From assembly GCF_005938385.1 (NCBI RefSeq), contig NZ_VCRA01000024.1:1-64000 (forward strand): a stretch of DNA of 64,000 bases, written 5' to 3'. This stretch comes from Paenibacillus mesophilus. Lineage in GTDB: Bacteria > Bacillota > Bacilli > Paenibacillales > NBRC-103111. The translations under genes and the position numbers were made by a program. The notes beneath the pieces are model-generated. The model had not been told where the DNA came from. It ran no database searches and worked only from the letters and a program-made list of their open reading frames with translations. Shown piece after piece: positions 52,359 to 62,456 of the stretch. How positions within the stretch are numbered: the stretch's first letter is position 1; every line of letters starts with the position of its first letter.

Positions 52359-52553
52359 TTGCCGCAAGCTGAGCGGCCGCATGTCGGTCCATTGCGCGCC
52401 GATAAAGTCGAGACAGGCTTGGCGACTTTGCCGCTCGCAGACGACGGTCCAGCCTGCCGGCACGTCCACGAAAGCAGGCCACAGCGAATACTGTTCTTCG
52501 GCGTTGACCAGCACGTGATACACGCCATCCACTTGTTCAAAAGGATTGCTCAT
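52335..52553 (-). CDS. MbtH-like protein of the bacillibactin cluster
   Basis: A 72-residue MbtH-like protein with the family pattern NPFEQVDGVYHVLVNAEEQY, SLWPAFVDVPAGW and WTDMRPLSLR. These small proteins bind adenylation domains and are needed for their folding or activity; the partner here is DhbF. Its ATG overlaps the end of dhbF by 17 nt in another frame, so translation is coupled. The last residues after SLRQ (SLNPLQN) are read from dispersed repeat copy C and are not typical family sequence. Confidence 0.94.
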   Translation of the reverse strand: MSNPFEQVDGVYHVLVNAEEQYSLWPAFVDVPAGWTVVCERQSRQACLDFIGAQWTDMRPLSLRQSLNPLQN

Positions 52554-55500
52554 AGATCATTTCCCTCCCATTCGGTCGCGATGTTTCGCCCTGCAAGCCG
52601 TTCAGCTTCGCGGCGAGCACCTGTCCGATCTCGGCAAGCGGCCCCGGCTGACACAAATCCTTATGCCTGCACTCGATATCGTGCCGCTCGATGCGCCCTT
52701 CGATATAAGGGGCCCACGTTTCCGCCTCGATCGGTTCGAACCAGTCCGGAATGACGGTCGAGCGGAAAAACAGCAGGTCTCCCTTGTAGTTGCCCGGAAT
52801 GTATGCTCCCAGCAGGCGAACCGAGTTGACGTAAGTTTCTTTCAAATTCATGATCGTCGCTTCTTCCAAACTGGCGAGCGCGCTGCCGTCGCGGCGAAGA
52901 ATTTCGACTGCCGCCGCCTGCGTCAACGGTTCGTCCCCCATCCCGTCGGGATCGTAGCCGCCTAGCGCCAGCAGCGCAATGAGCGCCTCCTCCTCATCCG
53001 GTCCTCCCTTGAGCGGCAGAAAATGGCTTGGATAAGCGTCGAGCATCGCGAGTAAAGCGATCTCCTCGCCCTCGCTCTGCAGCTGGACGGCAATCGCCTG
53101 GGCGACATTCCCCCCGAGCGACCAGCCGAGCAAGCAATAGGGGCCGACCGGCTGAACGGCACGGATGTGGGCGATGTAGTCGGCCGCCATCTCCTCAAGC
53201 GTACCGGGAAGCTCCTCCCGCCTGCCAATGCCCCTCGCCTGCAGCCCGTAGATCGGCACGTCCGAGCCGAGCGCCTTGATCAGACCGGCGTAGCACCAGC
53301 TCAAGCCTCCTGCCGGGTGAACGCAGAACAGCGGGAGGCGCTCCGTGTTCGTCCTCGTCCTGAGCGGCAGCAGCACGTCGAGCGCTCCTTGGCTATCTCC
53401 CGTCTCCAGCCGTTCGGCAAGACCGGCTACGGTCGGCGATTCGAACAGCAGGCCGATGCCCGGCTCGACGCCAAGCGCATCGCGGATGCCGCTCATCAGG
53501 CGAACCGCGAGCAGCGAATGGCCGCCGAGATCGAAGAAGCCGTCGTCGATGCTTACCCGCGGCAGGTCCAGCACTTCGGCGAACAGGTCGCACAACACCT
53601 CCTCGCGCGGCGTGCGGGGACCTCGGCCGCCGGCGGTCACGCTTATATCCGGTGCCGGCAGCGCCTTGCGGTCCAGCTTGCCGTTGGATGTCAACGGCAA
53701 TGCCGCAATCGTTGTGAACACGGAAGGCACCATGTAGTCCGGCAAGCTGCCCATGACATGCCGGCGAAGCTCGGACGGATCGGGAACGACTCCTTGGACG
53801 GGAACGATATAAGCGGCCAGACGCTTATCGCCGGGCTTGTCTTCGCGCACGACGACGACGGCTTGGGCGACGGCGGGATGGCGCGACAGCACCGCCTCGA
53901 TCTCGCCCGGCTCGATCCGGAAGCCGCGGATTTTCACCTGCTGATCGGCGCGCCCGATATAGTCGAGCGAGCCGTCGGCCAGACGGCGGGCGAGATCGCC
54001 GGTCCGGTACATGCGGGAGCCCGGGGGGCCGAACGGGTCGGCGACGAAGCGCTCGGCCGTCAAGCCCGGCCGCCCCGAATAGCCGCGAGCCAGCCCGCTC
54101 CCGCCGACATACATTTCTCCGGCAACACCCCTAGGTACCGGCTGCAGGCGACCGTCAAGCACGTATACGCGCAAATCCGGTATCGGCACGCCAATGAGAC
54201 TCGATGCCCCGAGTTCGGCGGCGTGCCGGTTGAGCGCCTTGTAGCTGACGTGCACTGTCGTCTCGGTAATGCCGTACATGTTGACGAGCGTCGGGGCGTC
54301 GTCCTCATGGCGCCCGTACCAGTCCGCCAGACGACCGAGCTCGAGCGCTTCGCCGCCGAAGATGACATAGCGCAGCGACAGCTCCCGGCCTACGGCCGGA
54401 TGCTCGGAATCGGCCTGCATCAGCTGATAAAACGCGGACGGCGTATGGTTAAGAACCGTTACGCGCTCGTCCGCGAGTAGGCGCAAAAACTGGGCAGGCG
54501 AGCGGCTGAGCGTATGCGGCACGACGACGAGACGGCCGCCGTACAGCAGCGCGCCCCAAAGCTCCCACACGGAAAAATCGAACGCATACGAATGGAACAG
54601 CGTCCATACATCGTCGGGGCCGAAGCCGTACCAGCTTTCCGTCGCGCCGAACAGCCGGACGACGTTCGCATGCGGGATGACGACGCCCTTCGGGACTCCC
54701 GTAGAGCCCGACGTGTAGATGATATAGGCGGGGCTAAGCGGCGACAGACGGTCCGTGCGATCGGCATCCGTCGGATCGGTGTCCGGGTAATTGCCGAGTT
54801 CGGCGATCGTCTGCGGCTCGTCGAGCACGAGCACCCGAACCGCCCTGTCCCCGGGCAGCTTGGTGACGGTCTGCCTGTCAGCGATCATGCAAGCTGGCGT
54901 TGCATCCCGGAGCATGAAAGCCAGACGGTCTTGCGGATATTCCGGGTCCAGCGGCAAGTACGCCGCCCCGGCCTTCAGCACGGCCAGCAGTCCGATTACG
55001 AGCTCCGCGGATCTCGGCAGAGCGAGTGCGACGACTTGTTCCGGTCCGACCCCTTGCGCGATCAGCCGATGAGCCAGCCGGTTCGCACTGCGGTTCAACT
55101 CGTCGTAACTGAGCGCCTCGTCTCCGCATACGACAGCGACCGACTCGGGATTGCGCGCCGCCTGCGCCTCGAACAGCTCCGGCAGGTTCGCATCGGGCCG
55201 GGACACGGCGCATTCCCTCCATTCGGCGAGCATATGCGCGCGCTCATCGGGCGCCAATATGTCCAGACTTCCGATCGGCACATCGGGGTTGGCCGAGGCC
55301 GCTTCCAGCAGGCGGACGAACCGCTCGGCCATCGTCCGGGCGGTGGCGGGCTCGAACAGATCCGCGCTGTACTCGACAAGACCGTCCAGACCGTCGGCTG
55401 CCCCGTCCGCCGTACGACGCTCGCCGAGCTCAACCGTCAAATCGAACTTCGCCGAGCCGACGCCGCCGATGCGCAGACTTGTATCCAGATCCGGCATATC

Positions 55501-58500
55501 CAGTACGGCGTCCGGCGTATTTTGCAGCACCAGCATCACTTGGAACAACGGATGCCGGGAACGGGAACGGATCGGGTTCAGCACTTCGACGAGTCGTTCG
55601 AACGGCACGTCCTGATGCTCGTAGGCGGCCAGGTCCGCCTCCCGTACTTTGGCGATCAGCTCGCGGAAGGTCGGATCGCCGGACGTGTCGGTACGGAGCA
55701 CGAGCGTATTGACGAACAATCCGACAAGCTCGTCCAGCGCGTCGTCGCTGCGGCCGGCGATCGGACAGCCGATCGGGATATCGGTGCCTGCGCCAAGCCG
55801 GGTAAGCAGGGCGGCCAATGCCGACTGCAGCACCATGAACAGACTCGCACGGCCGTCGCGGGCCAGCCCGAGCAGACGATCGTGCAGCTTGGACTCGATC
55901 CGGAAATCGACCGTGCCGCCGAGATAGCTAGCCTCTAACGGCCGCGAACGGTCGGCAGGCAGCTCGAGCTGCTCCGGCAGGCCGCGCAGCGCCCCGCTCC
56001 AGAAGGCCAGCTGCTTTGCGATCAGACTGTCCGCATCGTTCTCGCTGCCGAGCAGCTGCTGCTGCCAGAGCGCATAATCGGCGTACTGCACGGGCAGCGG
56101 CGTCCACGCGGGAGCCTCGCCCCGGCGGCGCGCCGCGTAGGCGGCGGCCAAATCGCGGGCGAGCGGCGTCAACGACCAGCCGTCGCCGACGATATGGTGC
56201 ACGACCAAAAGCAGAACCCGCTCGTTGCCGGACTGTTCGAACAATTCGGCGCGGAACGCCGGCTCCCGAGACAGCTCGAAGCTGTAGCGCACGGCGGCGG
56301 CAAGCGCCTCGGACAGTCCTTCTTCGGCAATATCCGATACGTGCAGAACAGGCCGCGCCACATCAACAGGCAGCACATGCTGTCGTACCGTGCCTGCCGT
56401 TTGCGGGAAAATCGTGTGCAGCGGTTCATGCCGACCGGCCACATCGACGAGAGCGGCGGCAAGCGCCTCCCGATCCAGCGGACCGGTCAGACGGACGATG
56501 AGCGGAATGTTGTAGGTCGGACTCGGCCCTTCCATGCAATACAGAAACCACAGCCTGCGCTGGGCAAACGAAAGCGGAATATGCTCCGGCCGCACCGCGG
56601 GCTTCACCGCCGGCCGGGCCGCATGCGCCTGATCGAGCCGCTTGGCCAAGCCAGCCGCGGTCGGCGCTTCGAAAAGCTGGCCGATACCCAACTCTACGCC
56701 GAACGCCTCGCGAATACGCGCCGTCAACCGTCCTGCAAGCAGCGAATGGCCGCCGAGATCGAAAAAACCGTCGTCAATGCCGACTTTGGGCAAGTCGAGC
56801 ACCTCGGCGAACAGGACGCACAGCATTTCCTCCTGCGGCGTCCGCGGTGCCCGGCCGGCTGCCGCGGCGGACATGTCGGGAGCAGGCAGCGCCTTGCGGT
56901 CGATTTTGCCGTTAGGGGTCAAGGGCAGCTCGTCCAGTATCACGAACGCGGAAGGCACCATATAGTCGGGCAAACCGGCGGAGACGCGGCGGCGCAGCTC
57001 GGCCGGGTCGATCACCGCCCCCTCGGCGGGAACGGCATAGGCGACGAGACGCTTGTCGCCGCGCTGATCCTCGCGCACCGCAACCGTAGCCTGCGCGATA
57101 GCCGGATGCCGCGCGAGAAGCGCTTCGATCTCGCCCGGCTCGATGCGGAAGCCGCGGATTTTGATCTGATGGTCGGATCGTCCGGCATAGTCCAGCGAGC
57201 CGTCGGGAAGCCAGCGGGCCAGATCGCCCGTCCGGTACATCCGCGTGCCCGGAGGTCCGAACGGGTCGGCCACGAACCGATCGGCGGTCAAGTCCGGCCG
57301 CCCCAAATAACCGCGGGCCAAACCGGAGCCGGCAATGTACAGATCGCCGACGACACCCGGAGGAACCGGCAGCAGGCCGCCATCGAGCACGTACATTCGC
57401 GTATTGTGGATCGGCCGGCCGATCGGCGGCGTTCCCGCCCGCTCGGCAAGCAGCAGTGCGGCGGTTGACCAAACCGTCGTCTCGGTCGGTCCGTACAAAT
57501 TCGTCACCCGGCAATCGACAGCCTCCAGCGCCAGCTTCAATCCGATCGGCAGCGCCTCGCCCCCGACTAGCGCGCGCAGTCCCCGAATGCACTCGGGATC
57601 GTGTGACACGAGCGCGTGCCAGAGCGTCGGCGTCGCCTGCATGATCGTCGCCCCGCTGCCCGCGATCCGCTTCGCCAAAGCCGGCGTGTCCTGAATCGTC
57701 TCCTTGCGGACGAGTACGATACGGGCGCCGCGGATGAGCGGCAGCAGCAGCTCGAGAACGGCGATGTCGAAAGCGATTGTCGTCACCGCCAGCAGCCGGT
57801 CTTCGCCGTCAAGATAAAACAGTCTTTGCATCGACTCCAAAAAGTTGAGCAAATTTCCGTGTGTAACGACAACACCCTTCGGCCGGCCCGTGGAGCCCGA
57901 CGTATAGATGACGTAAGCCGGATGGTGCGGCGATAGCAGACGGGTACGCGGAGCGGTTTCCCGCTCTTCAGCTTCATACGCCTCCAATTCGGCCTCCGTG
58001 GACGGATCGTCGAGCACGATGCGAGCCGCCTCGATACCGTCTTCCGGCAAGCGGAAGCCGGTATCCGTGTTCGTAACGATGCACGCCGCTTGTGCGTCTT
58101 CTAGCACATAGGCCAGCCGGTCGGCCGGATAGTCGGGGTCGAGCGGCAAGTAGGCCCCGCCGGTCTTGTGTACGGCCAGCAGCGCGACGACCATGTCCGC
58201 CGATCGGGGCAACGCCAGAGCGACGATTCGCTCCGGCCCGATTCCCCGGGCAAGCAGCAGCCGGGCAAGCCGGCCGGCGCGTTCGTTCAATTCGGCGTAG
58301 GTCATCGCCGCGCCGTCATATTCCAGGGCAATCGCCTCCGGCGTTCGGGCCGCCTGCGCCTCGAACAGATCAGGCACGCACGTTCGCGGCAAGGCGTGAT
58401 CCGTATTATTCCACGCCGTTATGACTTGATGGCGCTCCTCGGGAAGAAGGAGCTCGATCCGCCCGACTGGCCGCTCCGGGCTTTTCGCCGCGGCAGCCGT

Positions 58501-59766
58501 CAGCGTGTCGAGAAACCGGATAAACCGCCGCTGGTGGGCTTCCAATTCGTCCGCACTGTACGCTGCGGGATTCGCGTCCACGTCGATCCGCAGGCCGCCG
58601 CCGTCGGACCGGTCGTATACATTGATTGCCAAGTCGCCCACCGGACCTGCCGACAAATTGTGCGTCGTGCCTTTGCAGCCGGCGAAGCTGAGGGCGTAGT
58701 CGAACGGCATCACGTTGATTTGCGGGCCGAACAGCCGCCGGTTGTCGCCGAGCAGCTTCAAATCGCGGCGCAGCTGCTCGTGGCGATACCCTTGATAGGC
58801 GCGAATCGCGCGTATTTCTCCGGCCGTCTGGCCGACCAGCTCCGACAGCGCCATATCCGGGCGTACCGACAGTCTTAGCGGGAGCAAGTTCACGACCATG
58901 CCGGGAATGCGCAGCGAAACCGAGCCGAGCCGTCCCATCATCGGCAATCCCAAAATAATGTCCGGCGACCCGGTCAGCCGATGCACGTAAACCGCCACAG
59001 CGGCGATTACGACGTCTGACCAGCTCGCACCCATGCGCCGGGCGGCCTCGCGCAGCCGTTCGGCTATTTCCGGCGGTAGCGTGGCGGTACGCCGCAGGAA
59101 CGTCCGGGACGTCCGCGGCGCAAGGTCCGCCAGACTGACCGCGGCAGGCTCGTCAACGAACCGTCCGAGCCAGAATTGCCGGTCCTCCTCCAGTTTGGCG
59201 GAAGCGCGGTATATCCCGTCCTCCTCCACGATTTGCCGCAGGGCGCCGAAGCTCCGTTCGCCGCAAGGCTTGCCGCCCGCAAGCGACGTATACAGCTCGG
59301 CGACCCGGCGGGCGATCAGCGAGAAACCGAATCCGTCCAACGCGATATGATGGACGCGCTGGTACCACATATACCGGTCGGGCGCCAGCCGGAACAGCGC
59401 TTCGGTAAAGAGCGGACCGCCGCCCAAGTCGACGGGGCGGGCCAAATCCGCCTTCATCCATGCCTCCGCTGCCTTCCGAGGCTCCGGCTCGCCGCTTACG
59501 TCCATCCTGTGTAACGGCCAGCCGGCGACTGGCGCAACCGTCTGCCATGGACCGTCCTCATCTTCTCCGAAGCGGAGGTGAAGCGTATCCGCTTCCGCGA
59601 CCGCTTGCCTCAGCGCCTCCTCGAACCGGTCCTCGCGGACCGGACCTTCGATCTCTATGTATTCTCCCGTATTGAAAATCGGGTTTTCCGGATCGAGCCG
59701 CTGGGCGAACCATATGCCGGACTGAGCTCCGGTTAAGGGCCAGCGGTTATCGTGAAAATCAGACAC
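52537..59766 (-). CDS. dhbF: Bacillibactin synthetase, dimodular NRPS (C-A-T-C-A-T-TE)
   Basis: A 2,409-residue synthetase, close in length to Bacillus DhbF. Order: condensation (HHIALDG near 138), adenylation, carrier (LGGHSLLAG near 1008), condensation (HHIVGDGWS near 1194), adenylation, carrier (LGGHSLLAV near 2083), thioesterase (GWSLGG near 2216). Specificity residues read by alignment to GrsA give DILQLGLVW for module 1 (glycine) and DFWNIGMVH for module 2 (threonine), as in bacillibactin. It condenses DHB-Gly-Thr, and the TE trimerises and cyclises it. The chosen start is GTG, with AAGGAGG 8 nt upstream and a product beginning VSDFHDNRWPLTGAQ like DhbF. An ATG six codons earlier overlaps that ribosome site. 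It starts 14 nt after dhbB. Confidence 0.96.
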   Translation of the reverse strand: MSDFHDNRWPLTGAQSGIWFAQRLDPENPIFNTGEYIEIEGPVREDRFEEALRQAVAEADTLHLRFGEDEDGPWQTVAPVAGWPLHRMDVSGEPEPRKAAEAWMKADLARPVDLGGGPLFTEALFRLAPDRYMWYQRVHHIALDGFGFSLIARRVAELYTSLAGGKPCGERSFGALRQIVEEDGIYRASAKLEEDRQFWLGRFVDEPAAVSLADLAPRTSRTFLRRTATLPPEIAERLREAARRMGASWSDVVIAAVAVYVHRLTGSPDIILGLPMMGRLGSVSLRIPGMVVNLLPLRLSVRPDMALSELVGQTAGEIRAIRAYQGYRHEQLRRDLKLLGDNRRLFGPQINVMPFDYALSFAGCKGTTHNLSAGPVGDLAINVYDRSDGGGLRIDVDANPAAYSADELEAHQRRFIRFLDTLTAAAAKSPERPVGRIELLLPEERHQVITAWNNTDHALPRTCVPDLFEAQAARTPEAIALEYDGAAMTYAELNERAGRLARLLLARGIGPERIVALALPRSADMVVALLAVHKTGGAYLPLDPDYPADRLAYVLEDAQAACIVTNTDTGFRLPEDGIEAARIVLDDPSTEAELEAYEAEERETAPRTRLLSPHHPAYVIYTSGSTGRPKGVVVTHGNLLNFLESMQRLFYLDGEDRLLAVTTIAFDIAVLELLLPLIRGARIVLVRKETIQDTPALAKRIAGSGATIMQATPTLWHALVSHDPECIRGLRALVGGEALPIGLKLALEAVDCRVTNLYGPTETTVWSTAALLLAERAGTPPIGRPIHNTRMYVLDGGLLPVPPGVVGDLYIAGSGLARGYLGRPDLTADRFVADPFGPPGTRMYRTGDLARWLPDGSLDYAGRSDHQIKIRGFRIEPGEIEALLARHPAIAQATVAVREDQRGDKRLVAYAVPAEGAVIDPAELRRRVSAGLPDYMVPSAFVILDELPLTPNGKIDRKALPAPDMSAAAAGRAPRTPQEEMLCVLFAEVLDLPKVGIDDGFFDLGGHSLLAGRLTARIREAFGVELGIGQLFEAPTAAGLAKRLDQAHAARPAVKPAVRPEHIPLSFAQRRLWFLYCMEGPSPTYNIPLIVRLTGPLDREALAAALVDVAGRHEPLHTIFPQTAGTVRQHVLPVDVARPVLHVSDIAEEGLSEALAAAVRYSFELSREPAFRAELFEQSGNERVLLLVVHHIVGDGWSLTPLARDLAAAYAARRRGEAPAWTPLPVQYADYALWQQQLLGSENDADSLIAKQLAFWSGALRGLPEQLELPADRSRPLEASYLGGTVDFRIESKLHDRLLGLARDGRASLFMVLQSALAALLTRLGAGTDIPIGCPIAGRSDDALDELVGLFVNTLVLRTDTSGDPTFRELIAKVREADLAAYEHQDVPFERLVEVLNPIRSRSRHPLFQVMLVLQNTPDAVLDMPDLDTSLRIGGVGSAKFDLTVELGERRTADGAADGLDGLVEYSADLFEPATARTMAERFVRLLEAASANPDVPIGSLDILAPDERAHMLAEWRECAVSRPDANLPELFEAQAARNPESVAVVCGDEALSYDELNRSANRLAHRLIAQGVGPEQVVALALPRSAELVIGLLAVLKAGAAYLPLDPEYPQDRLAFMLRDATPACMIADRQTVTKLPGDRAVRVLVLDEPQTIAELGNYPDTDPTDADRTDRLSPLSPAYIIYTSGSTGVPKGVVIPHANVVRLFGATESWYGFGPDDVWTLFHSYAFDFSVWELWGALLYGGRLVVVPHTLSRSPAQFLRLLADERVTVLNHTPSAFYQLMQADSEHPAVGRELSLRYVIFGGEALELGRLADWYGRHEDDAPTLVNMYGITETTVHVSYKALNRHAAELGASSLIGVPIPDLRVYVLDGRLQPVPRGVAGEMYVGGSGLARGYSGRPGLTAERFVADPFGPPGSRMYRTGDLARRLADGSLDYIGRADQQVKIRGFRIEPGEIEAVLSRHPAVAQAVVVVREDKPGDKRLAAYIVPVQGVVPDPSELRRHVMGSLPDYMVPSVFTTIAALPLTSNGKLDRKALPAPDISVTAGGRGPRTPREEVLCDLFAEVLDLPRVSIDDGFFDLGGHSLLAVRLMSGIRDALGVEPGIGLLFESPTVAGLAERLETGDSQGALDVLLPLRTRTNTERLPLFCVHPAGGLSWCYAGLIKALGSDVPIYGLQARGIGRREELPGTLEEMAADYIAHIRAVQPVGPYCLLGWSLGGNVAQAIAVQLQSEGEEIALLAMLDAYPSHFLPLKGGPDEEEALIALLALGGYDPDGMGDEPLTQAAAVEILRRDGSALASLEEATIMNLKETYVNSVRLLGAYIPGNYKGDLLFFRSTVIPDWFEPIEAETWAPYIEGRIERHDIECRHKDLCQPGPLAEIGQVLAAKLNGLQGETSRPNGREMIYEQSF

Positions 59767-59780
59767 ACATGCCGCCTCCT

Positions 59781-60749
59781 TCATACCGCGAAATAGTCCG
59801 CATTCGGTATCGCCGAGTGCGTCCGGGACGACAGCAAGCTCCACCACGCGTCGAGCGTCGGACGCTCGGCCAGCTCCACGAAGGAAACGTCCGCCCCGAC
59901 TCGGCGCCACCGTTCCACGAGGCTCATCATGCGGATCGAATCGAGACCGTGGTCGATCAAATTGTCTTCCGCCCCGATGGCGGTCGGCGCTTCGCCGACA
60001 AGCTCGGCAACCTGCTCGCGGAGGTGCCGGATCGACAGCGCCGGAGCGACCCCATCGTCAGACGGCCGCCCCTCCGCGGTTCCTTCCCCTGCTTCGCGTC
60101 CCGTCGCCCCTTCCGGCCGCAGTTCGTCCAGCAGGCGCTCCGCGGACAAGACGACGGCACAGCGCTCGGCCGCATAAGTCAGAGCCATGCGATGATGGTC
60201 GGCACTGAAGTCCGCCACGGCGTCGGCGACGAAGAACGGCTGTACGTCCTGCATGAAGGCGTCGCACGCCGTCAGCAGACAGCCGATATGGGCATATATT
60301 CCGCAGACGATTAGCTGGTCGCGCCCGGCTTCCTGTAGCAGCTCCAGCAAATTCGTTTTGCGGAAGGCGCTGTACCGCCACTTAGTCAGCACGATATCTC
60401 CCTCTCGAGGCGCAAGCTCGTCCACGATCCGTTTCTGGTAAGGCCCGTCGTTGATGCCAGGCCCCCAGAAATCTTGCAGCAAAGCCCGCTGCTCCGGCGT
60501 CTGTCCGCCTGGCTGCGCCGTGTAAATGACCGGAATGCCCAGCTCGGCGCACCGGTCGCGCAGCAGACGAATATGGGCGAGCAGCTCCGCGACGGGAGAC
60601 TGTCTGGCGCTGAAAGCGTCGAGAAAATATTGCTGCATGTCGTGGATAAGCAGAGCCGCGCGTCCGGCATCAGGCTTCCATGAAACTTTATTGATCGGCA
60701 AATCGGATGCCGTCGGCATCACATATGGCAAAATGGCGGGTAGCGCCAT
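59781..60749 (-). CDS. dhbB: Isochorismatase with C-terminal aryl carrier domain
   Basis: A 322-residue bifunctional protein. The N-terminal isochorismatase domain (opening MALPAILPYVMPTASDLP, with LLIHDMQQYFLDAF and VCGIYAHIGCLLTACDAF) turns isochorismate into 2,3-dihydro-2,3-dihydroxybenzoate. The C-terminal carrier domain (NLIDHGLDSIRMMSL, Ser for phosphopantetheine) accepts the DHB loaded by DhbE and passes it to DhbF. A Pro/Gly-rich linker joins them. Start chosen by match to the family N-terminus. It lies 52 nt after dhbE and 14 nt before dhbF. Confidence 0.96.
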   Translation of the reverse strand: MALPAILPYVMPTASDLPINKVSWKPDAGRAALLIHDMQQYFLDAFSARQSPVAELLAHIRLLRDRCAELGIPVIYTAQPGGQTPEQRALLQDFWGPGINDGPYQKRIVDELAPREGDIVLTKWRYSAFRKTNLLELLQEAGRDQLIVCGIYAHIGCLLTACDAFMQDVQPFFVADAVADFSADHHRMALTYAAERCAVVLSAERLLDELRPEGATGREAGEGTAEGRPSDDGVAPALSIRHLREQVAELVGEAPTAIGAEDNLIDHGLDSIRMMSLVERWRRVGADVSFVELAERPTLDAWWSLLSSRTHSAIPNADYFAV

Positions 60750-60801
60750 GTGAATCCCTCTTTTCCCGTATGGTATCCTGTAATGATCCTCAGCCACTAC
60801 C

Positions 60802-62427
60802 TTACGCATCGCTTGCGGCCCGTGGCTGCAGCTTGGCGGCGATCGTCTCGCGCAGCGCTTTTTTGCTTACTTTTCCAACCGCGGTTTGCGGGAATCGGTC
60901 GGTTATCTCCACCCGGTCGGGGAGCTTGTAGGCGGCCAGCCCGCGCTCGCGCAGAAACGCTCGCAGCTCACCGGCAGCGGGTGTCCTGCCGCGGGGAATG
61001 ATGAAGGCGCAGGTCCGCTCACCCAGAAACTCGTCGGGCATCGACACGACGGCCGCATCGTGCACGTTCGGATGGGCGAGCAAGTGGTTCTCGATCTCCT
61101 CGGCCGCCACCTTCTCTCCGCCGCGGTTAATCTGATCTTTGGCTCTCCCCTCCACGACGAGACAGCCATTCGGCGCCAGCCGGACGAGATCGCCGGTGCG
61201 ATAAAACCCGTCGCTCGTAAACGCTTTGGCATTATGCGCCTCGGCGTTGTAATAACCGCGTATCGTATAAGGCCCGCGGGTGAGCAGATGCCCTGTTTCA
61301 CCCTCTCCGACTTCCCGGTCCTCCTCATCCACCACGCGGATTTCGTCATAGGGCGACATCGGTCTGCCCTGGGTATGGATGATGACTTCCTCGGGATCGT
61401 CCAGTCGCGTATAATTGACCAGCCCTTCGGCCATTCCGTAAACTTGCTGCAGCGTGCACCCGAGCACGGACCTTACCCGTGCGGCGGCTTCCGGACTGAA
61501 TTTGGCCCCTCCGACCTGAAGCACCCGAAGGCTGGACAGATCGTGTCGGCGCGCCTCCGCCGCTTCCATCCAGATCAAGGCGAGCGGAGGCACGAGCGCC
61601 GTTATCGTGACGCCCTCCCGGGCGATGAGCGGGAACGCTTCGTCCGGACTCGGTCTGGGCGCCAACACGATTTTGCCTCCGGTGTACAGCGTCCCGAGTA
61701 TGCCGGGCGAGCTGAGCGGAAAGTTATGCGCAGCGGGGAGGGCCGCCATATAGACGCTTGAGCGGTCCAGACGGCATATGTCGGCGCTTGTCCGCAGACT
61801 GTATATGTAATCGTCATGCGTGCGCGGGATCAGTTTGGGCAGCCCGGTGCTTCCTCCCGACAGCTGCATGAAAGCGACGTCGGCCGGGCTTGGTCCCGGC
61901 ATGTTAATCGGCTCGGCGTACAAACCTTCAAGCGATGTAAATTCGCCGGGATCGCCGGCGACGATTATATGACGGAGCATCGGGCATTTGCCCTGCACCT
62001 GCCTCGCCAGCCCCCGGTAATCGAAGCCGTCGTGCACGTCGGGAACGAGATAAGCCACGGCTTCGGCGAACTCGCAAAAATAGGCGATTTCGCTGCTGCG
62101 ATGCGTCGGCAGCGCGAATACGGGCAAAGCCCCGAGTCGGAACAACGCGAAGCAGGCTTCGACGAACGCGGCGATGTTCGGCAGCTGCAGCACGACCCGG
62201 TCCCCCGGCCCGATTCCGAGCGCATGGAACCCCGCCGCCAAACGGTCGGCTCGCTCGTCAAGCTCGGCGTAGGTCAGCCGGGTTTCGCCGGCGACGACGG
62301 CGATGCTCCCTCCGTGCGTTTTCGCACGCTCCCGCAGCATATTCCCGAACGTCTCGCCTCGCCAGCAGCCCGTCTCCCGGTATAGGTCGGCAAAAGCTTT
62401 CGGCCATGCGGGCCATGTCGGCATCAT
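60802..62427 (-). CDS. dhbE: 2,3-dihydroxybenzoate-AMP ligase
   Basis: A 541-residue stand-alone adenylating enzyme. It shows the ATP-binding loop LSGGSTGLPKLIPRTHDDY, the aryl-acid pocket Asn in AAHNFPLSSPG, and the C-terminal GRAKDQINRGGEKVAAEEIE with the catalytic-Lys region PDRVEITDRFPQTAVGKVSK. It makes DHB-AMP and loads it on the carrier domain of DhbB. GGGGAGGG lies about 7 nt before the ATG; ATGATG allows either of two adjacent starts. It starts 29 nt after dhbC. Confidence 0.96.
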   Translation of the reverse strand: MMPTWPAWPKAFADLYRETGCWRGETFGNMLRERAKTHGGSIAVVAGETRLTYAELDERADRLAAGFHALGIGPGDRVVLQLPNIAAFVEACFALFRLGALPVFALPTHRSSEIAYFCEFAEAVAYLVPDVHDGFDYRGLARQVQGKCPMLRHIIVAGDPGEFTSLEGLYAEPINMPGPSPADVAFMQLSGGSTGLPKLIPRTHDDYIYSLRTSADICRLDRSSVYMAALPAAHNFPLSSPGILGTLYTGGKIVLAPRPSPDEAFPLIAREGVTITALVPPLALIWMEAAEARRHDLSSLRVLQVGGAKFSPEAAARVRSVLGCTLQQVYGMAEGLVNYTRLDDPEEVIIHTQGRPMSPYDEIRVVDEEDREVGEGETGHLLTRGPYTIRGYYNAEAHNAKAFTSDGFYRTGDLVRLAPNGCLVVEGRAKDQINRGGEKVAAEEIENHLLAHPNVHDAAVVSMPDEFLGERTCAFIIPRGRTPAAGELRAFLRERGLAAYKLPDRVEITDRFPQTAVGKVSKKALRETIAAKLQPRAASDA

Positions 62428-62456
62428 TAATCATCCCTCCCCAAAAGTCATGTCGG

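Noticed and set aside
53167..54480. Long plus-strand frames opposite dhbF
   Set aside because: The NRPS motifs on the minus strand are continuous over 7.2 kb. The opposite frames are compositional shadows.
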